This document shows, in pieces, positions 47,665 to 50,319 of a stretch of 50,319 bases of DNA. Both the position numbers and the translations under genes were made by a program. Each line of letters begins with the position of its first letter. The first letter of the stretch is position 1. Source of the DNA: Prochlorococcus sp. AG-409-B05 (GTDB taxonomy: Bacteria > Cyanobacteriota > Cyanobacteriia > PCC-6307 > Cyanobiaceae). Where the stretch lies: assembly GCA_003216075.1 (NCBI GenBank), contig QCJK01000012.1, positions 1 to 50,319 on the forward strand, in the 5' to 3' direction. The notes beneath the pieces were generated by a model, which was given only the letters and a program-made list of their open reading frames with translations, was not told the origin of the DNA and did no database searches.

Positions 47665-48270
47665 ATGGACAATCAGCTTCTCCGGGTGACTTCATCAACT
47701 GCTTCTTTTAGGTTGGTTTTATTGCATGGTTGGGGTGCTGATGCAGAGGACCTATTACCACTAGGTAAGGAGTTGAATCGTCTTAATGGAAACAAAATTG
47801 AACTGGTTGCATTACGTGCTCCCTATCTACACCCTTCTGGTGTAGGCCGTCAGTGGTATGGGCTTTACCCTCCTGTTTGGGAAGACGTTCCATCGTCCAT
47901 TTTGGAACTTAAGCGTCGCTTAATATCTTTGTCTTCATCTGAAATCCCTCTTCAGAAAACAGTACTTTTAGGTTTCTCTCAGGGAGGTGCTATGGCATTG
48001 GCCACAGGATGCGGATTGCCATTGGCAGGATTAATTGCTTGCAGTGGATACCCTCATCCGGATTGGATTCCCCCTACTAATAGTCCCCCAATTTTGATGT
48101 TTCATGGCCAGGAGGATGAAGTTGTTCCTTTGTCAGGCTCACACAAACTTCTTTCGTCTTTCAGGATGCACGAATTAGATGCAATTTTGGTTGAGTTTGA
48201 CGGTGGGCATGAAATCCCTCAAGAACTTTTACCAAGAATTCAGCAAGCTCTTGAGAGCTGGTTGAATTAA
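47665..48270 (+). CDS. Carboxylesterase/phospholipase-type alpha/beta hydrolase
   Basis: A 201-residue soluble hydrolase from ATG 47665. The fold landmarks are LVLLHGWGADAEDLLPL (oxyanion loop), the nucleophile elbow GFSQGG with Ser, HGQEDEVVP with Asp, and FDGGHEIP with His, giving a full triad. Its order and size match the YpfH/carboxylesterase-2 family (PF02230). The natural substrate is unknown. The 18-residue upstream extension to 47611 would overlap the purH promoter region. Confidence 0.9.
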   Translation: MDNQLLRVTSSTASFRLVLLHGWGADAEDLLPLGKELNRLNGNKIELVALRAPYLHPSGVGRQWYGLYPPVWEDVPSSILELKRRLISLSSSEIPLQKTVLLGFSQGGAMALATGCGLPLAGLIACSGYPHPDWIPPTNSPPILMFHGQEDEVVPLSGSHKLLSSFRMHELDAILVEFDGGHEIPQELLPRIQQALESWLN

Positions 48271-48288
48271 CTTGACGAATCAAGTTTT

Positions 48289-48657
48289 TTATACGAAAGC
48301 GTATTCATATTCTTCAATTTCCTCCCAATCATCGGAAGTAAGTTCTAGGCCTTCAAACATAGTGTCTTCCCCTACTGAATCAACAATTGTTCGTAGAGAA
48401 GGGAATAGGAAATGATTTTCTTCAGCGTATTGAGCACTGAAAAGTCCTTTTTCACCCCAGAAAAAGCGGTCAGTGGTGTGCTCATTGCGTCGAACATTTA
48501 GTATCGCTGGTGCAGTTAAACCTGCTTCCGCTATGAATCTACGTGCTGCTGTTACTGGTTTATGCTCTCCAGTCTCTAGACGATAAGTAGGAACATGTGC
48601 CAAAACTCTTTGACCAGCTTGGCGGCGGCGGCTGATCCGCTTGCGTTTCTTGGACAT
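48289..48657 (-). CDS. DUF3155 family protein
   Basis: A 122-residue protein with a strongly basic N terminus (MSKKRKRISRRRQAGQRVLAHVPTY) and an acidic C terminus (SDDWEEIEEYEYAFV), matching my memory of cyanobacterial DUF3155; function unknown. The basic start suggests binding to nucleic acid or ribosome, but this is inference. Directly upstream is an unusual homopolymer: nine G at 48661-48669 on the plus strand, so nine C end three bases before the ATG in its mRNA, where a ribosome-binding site would be. It converges with the esterase (18-bp gap). Confidence 0.82.
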   Translation of the reverse strand: MSKKRKRISRRRQAGQRVLAHVPTYRLETGEHKPVTAARRFIAEAGLTAPAILNVRRNEHTTDRFFWGEKGLFSAQYAEENHFLFPSLRTIVDSVGEDTMFEGLELTSDDWEEIEEYEYAFV

Positions 48658-49023
48658 CTAGGGGGGGGGACTCCTTTAGAGGGGAATGTCAAATGAATTC
48701 GAGTGGCTTTTACCCATTCGAATTATCAGCTCAAGTGAAAGCAAGAGCTTTGAGAGAGGCCTGAACTATTGCGAGCTTTGAGATGGGCACTACAGCTATT
48801 TGTAGTGACGATTACTCTCAAAATCAACTGAGTGAACTCAAGCAGGAGACTCATCTACCTCTGCTGTAGCTTTGGTAGCAACAAAAGTGCAACCCCTCAA
48901 GTCGACCTTCAGAGCCTCATGCAGAAACGTTGTCCTGGTCGATGAAATTATCTTAATACTTTTTTCTGATTTTTCAAGTTTTCAACTTCTTGATTTTCTT
49001 CAAATCCCCTTTGTCACAACCTT
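48658..49023. other. Intergenic region with possible structured RNA
   Basis: 366 bp between divergent DUF3155 and the histidine kinase, less AT-rich by eye than other gaps. No frame of note. It holds a perfect hairpin CACTACA (48788-48794)/TGTAGTG (48801-48807) around GCTATT, and further short complementary runs such as GCAG ... CTGC near 48841-48865. It could carry a small RNA, but I match no known cyanobacterial RNA (tmRNA, 6S, SRP RNA, RNase P RNA, Yfr1). Confidence 0.4.
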
Positions 49024-50160
49024 ATGCAGCTCTCTGACAGGTTTTTGAATCTGGTTAACGAGCAGCTAAGTAGCTTCGGGTCTGATGACGGAGTTGAGCA
49101 CTTGGTTGTTTATGTAGCCCAGTCTAGGGATGGTCATGCACCAAGCCTAGAAGCGATTGGACAGTATCCATCCTTGCGGAAGACTTTGCCGCCTGTTGAA
49201 TCTGATCCAGAGTTGCGGATGCCCTCTCCTAATAGACGATGGTATCCACTCCAAGATGGATCAATTTTGCTTGGGGTGCTTAGAGCGGAAAATTATCAAA
49301 TTGAAAAAGATTGGCCTGAGTTTTTGGATCAACGTCTTCAATCCACTGCAGTTGTACTCGCCTATTCACTTGGATTAGAGCTTGACCGACTGAGAATTCT
49401 TGATGAGCTGAGTCAACAACGTGAACAAATTAGTTTGATGGTTCATCAATTGCGTAATCCTTTAACTGCTTTGCGTACTTATGCACAATTGTTATTAAGA
49501 AAGCTTGGGCCAGAGAGCATTCATAGGAATTTGTTGGAAGGCTTATTGACTGAACAAGAGCAATTGAATAGATATATTTCTGCTCTTGATGAGTTAGGCG
49601 AAAGAAAACTTTCGGCGAAAAAAGAAAACATTTCCCCTTTATTATTGCCACCGGTTTTGCCTCAAAATGATTCTTTGCCTTTGAAATCATTATTGGAGCC
49701 TTTACTTAATCGAGCTTCAGCAACAGCTAACTTGCAATCTCGCGAGTGGATTGGTCCATCCTATTGGCCAGTTTGGACCGAAAAGATAATTCCTGTCGAG
49801 CATGGAATAGTTGCAGAAATTGTCGCTAATCTTCTCCAAAATGCATTTCGATATAGCTTGCCATCAGCAAAAATAGGGTTCTATTTGAACTCAGAAGGCT
49901 TATGTGTATGGGATGCTGGGGTGCCAATAGATTTGACTGACCGTGAGAGTATTTTTCAAAAGGGTTTTCGTGGACAAAGTAGTCTTGGACACTCTGGAAG
50001 TGGTCTTGGATTGGCTCTTGCGCGTGAATTAGCAGAACAATTAGGTGGCTCTCTTGAATTAGTAATACCTCCAAGAAAAATCCATGAATCCTTACCTGAT
50101 AAGGGCAATGCTTTTTTGCTTACCCTGCCGATAAAATCATTGCTAAACCAAAAAGTATGA
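49024..50160 (+). CDS. Sensor histidine kinase
   Basis: A 378-residue kinase. An N-terminal alpha/beta domain (about 1-115) lacks clear membrane helices and contains 'WYPLQDGSILLGVLRAE', which suggests a degenerate GAF-like fold. The H box is LMVHQLRNPLTALRTYAQLL with phospho-acceptor His141, the N box NLLQNAFRYS is near 272, and the G box GSGLGLALAREL is near 329. The N domain does not look like KaiB, so this is not SasA. No response regulator is adjacent, so the partner is unknown. The last 41 bp overlap the convergent cobS end. Confidence 0.9.
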   Translation: MQLSDRFLNLVNEQLSSFGSDDGVEHLVVYVAQSRDGHAPSLEAIGQYPSLRKTLPPVESDPELRMPSPNRRWYPLQDGSILLGVLRAENYQIEKDWPEFLDQRLQSTAVVLAYSLGLELDRLRILDELSQQREQISLMVHQLRNPLTALRTYAQLLLRKLGPESIHRNLLEGLLTEQEQLNRYISALDELGERKLSAKKENISPLLLPPVLPQNDSLPLKSLLEPLLNRASATANLQSREWIGPSYWPVWTEKIIPVEHGIVAEIVANLLQNAFRYSLPSAKIGFYLNSEGLCVWDAGVPIDLTDRESIFQKGFRGQSSLGHSGSGLGLALARELAEQLGGSLELVIPPRKIHESLPDKGNAFLLTLPIKSLLNQKV

Positions 50161-50319
50161 AAGTCTCCACATACACTACTGAGGCTCCATATGTATCTCC
50201 TGAGTGTCCACCAAGGTATAAGCCAAGATAGTGAGGGATGAAGAGCGAAGGAATGATTCCTATCACAATTCCTAAAAGTAGACTAAGCCGATTAATTATT
50301 TGAAGGGGAGCAATTGTGG
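50120..50319 (-). CDS. cobS: Adenosylcobinamide-GDP ribazoletransferase, 3' part
   Basis: Only the C-terminal approximately 65 residues lie in the window; the gene continues past 50319. Two hydrophobic segments (LLLGIVIGIIPSLF and VYVETFILFGLAMIL) flank GLYLGGHSGDTYGA, which is the conserved GHTGD-x-x-GA motif of CobS/CobV, the last step of cobalamin assembly. Its stop at 50120 lies inside the histidine kinase end on the other strand, a 41-bp overlap. Confidence 0.88.
   Translation of the reverse strand, partial: TIAPLQIINRLSLLLGIVIGIIPSLFIPHYLGLYLGGHSGDTYGASVVYVETFILFGLAMILSAG

Noticed and set aside
49024-50160. Histidine kinase considered as SasA, the clock output kinase
   Set aside because: The N-terminal domain lacks the KaiB-like thioredoxin pattern expected of SasA, so only the general kinase call is supported.
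1-50319. CRISPR array, prophage, transposon or defence island
   Set aside because: No regularly spaced direct repeats, transposase, integrase, phage structural gene or restriction system is recognisable; the three tRNAs have no integrase or attachment-site duplication beside them.

Overview
The window looks like core chromosome of a marine picocyanobacterium, most probably a low-light-type Prochlorococcus (inference). The case rests on the photosystem II genes psbO, psbH and psbI, a CrtR-type carotene hydroxylase, ntcA, an amt1-type ammonium transporter, many short families known mainly from cyanobacteria (DUF2555, DUF565/Ycf20, DUF3084, DUF3146, DUF3155, DUF3177, DUF3181, DUF3769), AT-rich sequence with very short intergenic gaps, and ThyX in place of ThyA. 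I see no prophage, insertion sequence, CRISPR array, toxin-antitoxin pair or defence island.

Layout. 1-8 kb: aroC, then on the minus strand sat-ftsH-eda, psbO isolated by a large palindromic terminator, DUF2555-coaBC, and a tRNA-Ala. 8-13.4 kb: three small plus-strand genes, aag-pyrB on minus, a creatininase-family gene overlapping gatC on plus, crtR on minus, tRNA-Leu. 13.7-22.6 kb: a Ycf66-like gene and ileS, then DUF3177, a FIST-domain protein, trmB, glmM and a membrane thioredoxin. 22.6-29.6 kb: a minus operon (CobA-like, dcd, thyX), then rph, ntcA, DUF3084 and a YqgF-like gene on plus, DUF3146-pth-tatA-psbH on minus, and psbI on plus. 29.6-38.6 kb: a 1025-residue LptD-like outer-membrane protein, then minus-strand leuD, leuC, cinA, a WecA/MraY-type transferase and glyA. 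38.7-50.3 kb: tRNA-Arg, DUF3181 and a small partner, murJ, sfsA, amt1 with a probable NtcA site, ispH, a DoxX protein, purH, an esterase, DUF3155, a histidine kinase and the 3' end of cobS.

The genes serve housekeeping: amino-acid, nucleotide, isoprenoid and CoA synthesis, nitrogen control (NtcA with Amt1), photosystem II and the cell envelope (GlmM, MurJ, WecA-like, LptD-like). No spectacular new system is visible. The best leads are a CobA-like protein that has lost its Walker A motif but is tightly coupled to dcd and thyX; two genes (eda and the YqgF-like gene) with no ATG/GTG/TTG start where homology says they begin, eda being in frame with ftsH behind a single UGA; the 31-bp perfect palindrome between psbO and sat; and a 366-bp structured non-coding stretch before the histidine kinase.
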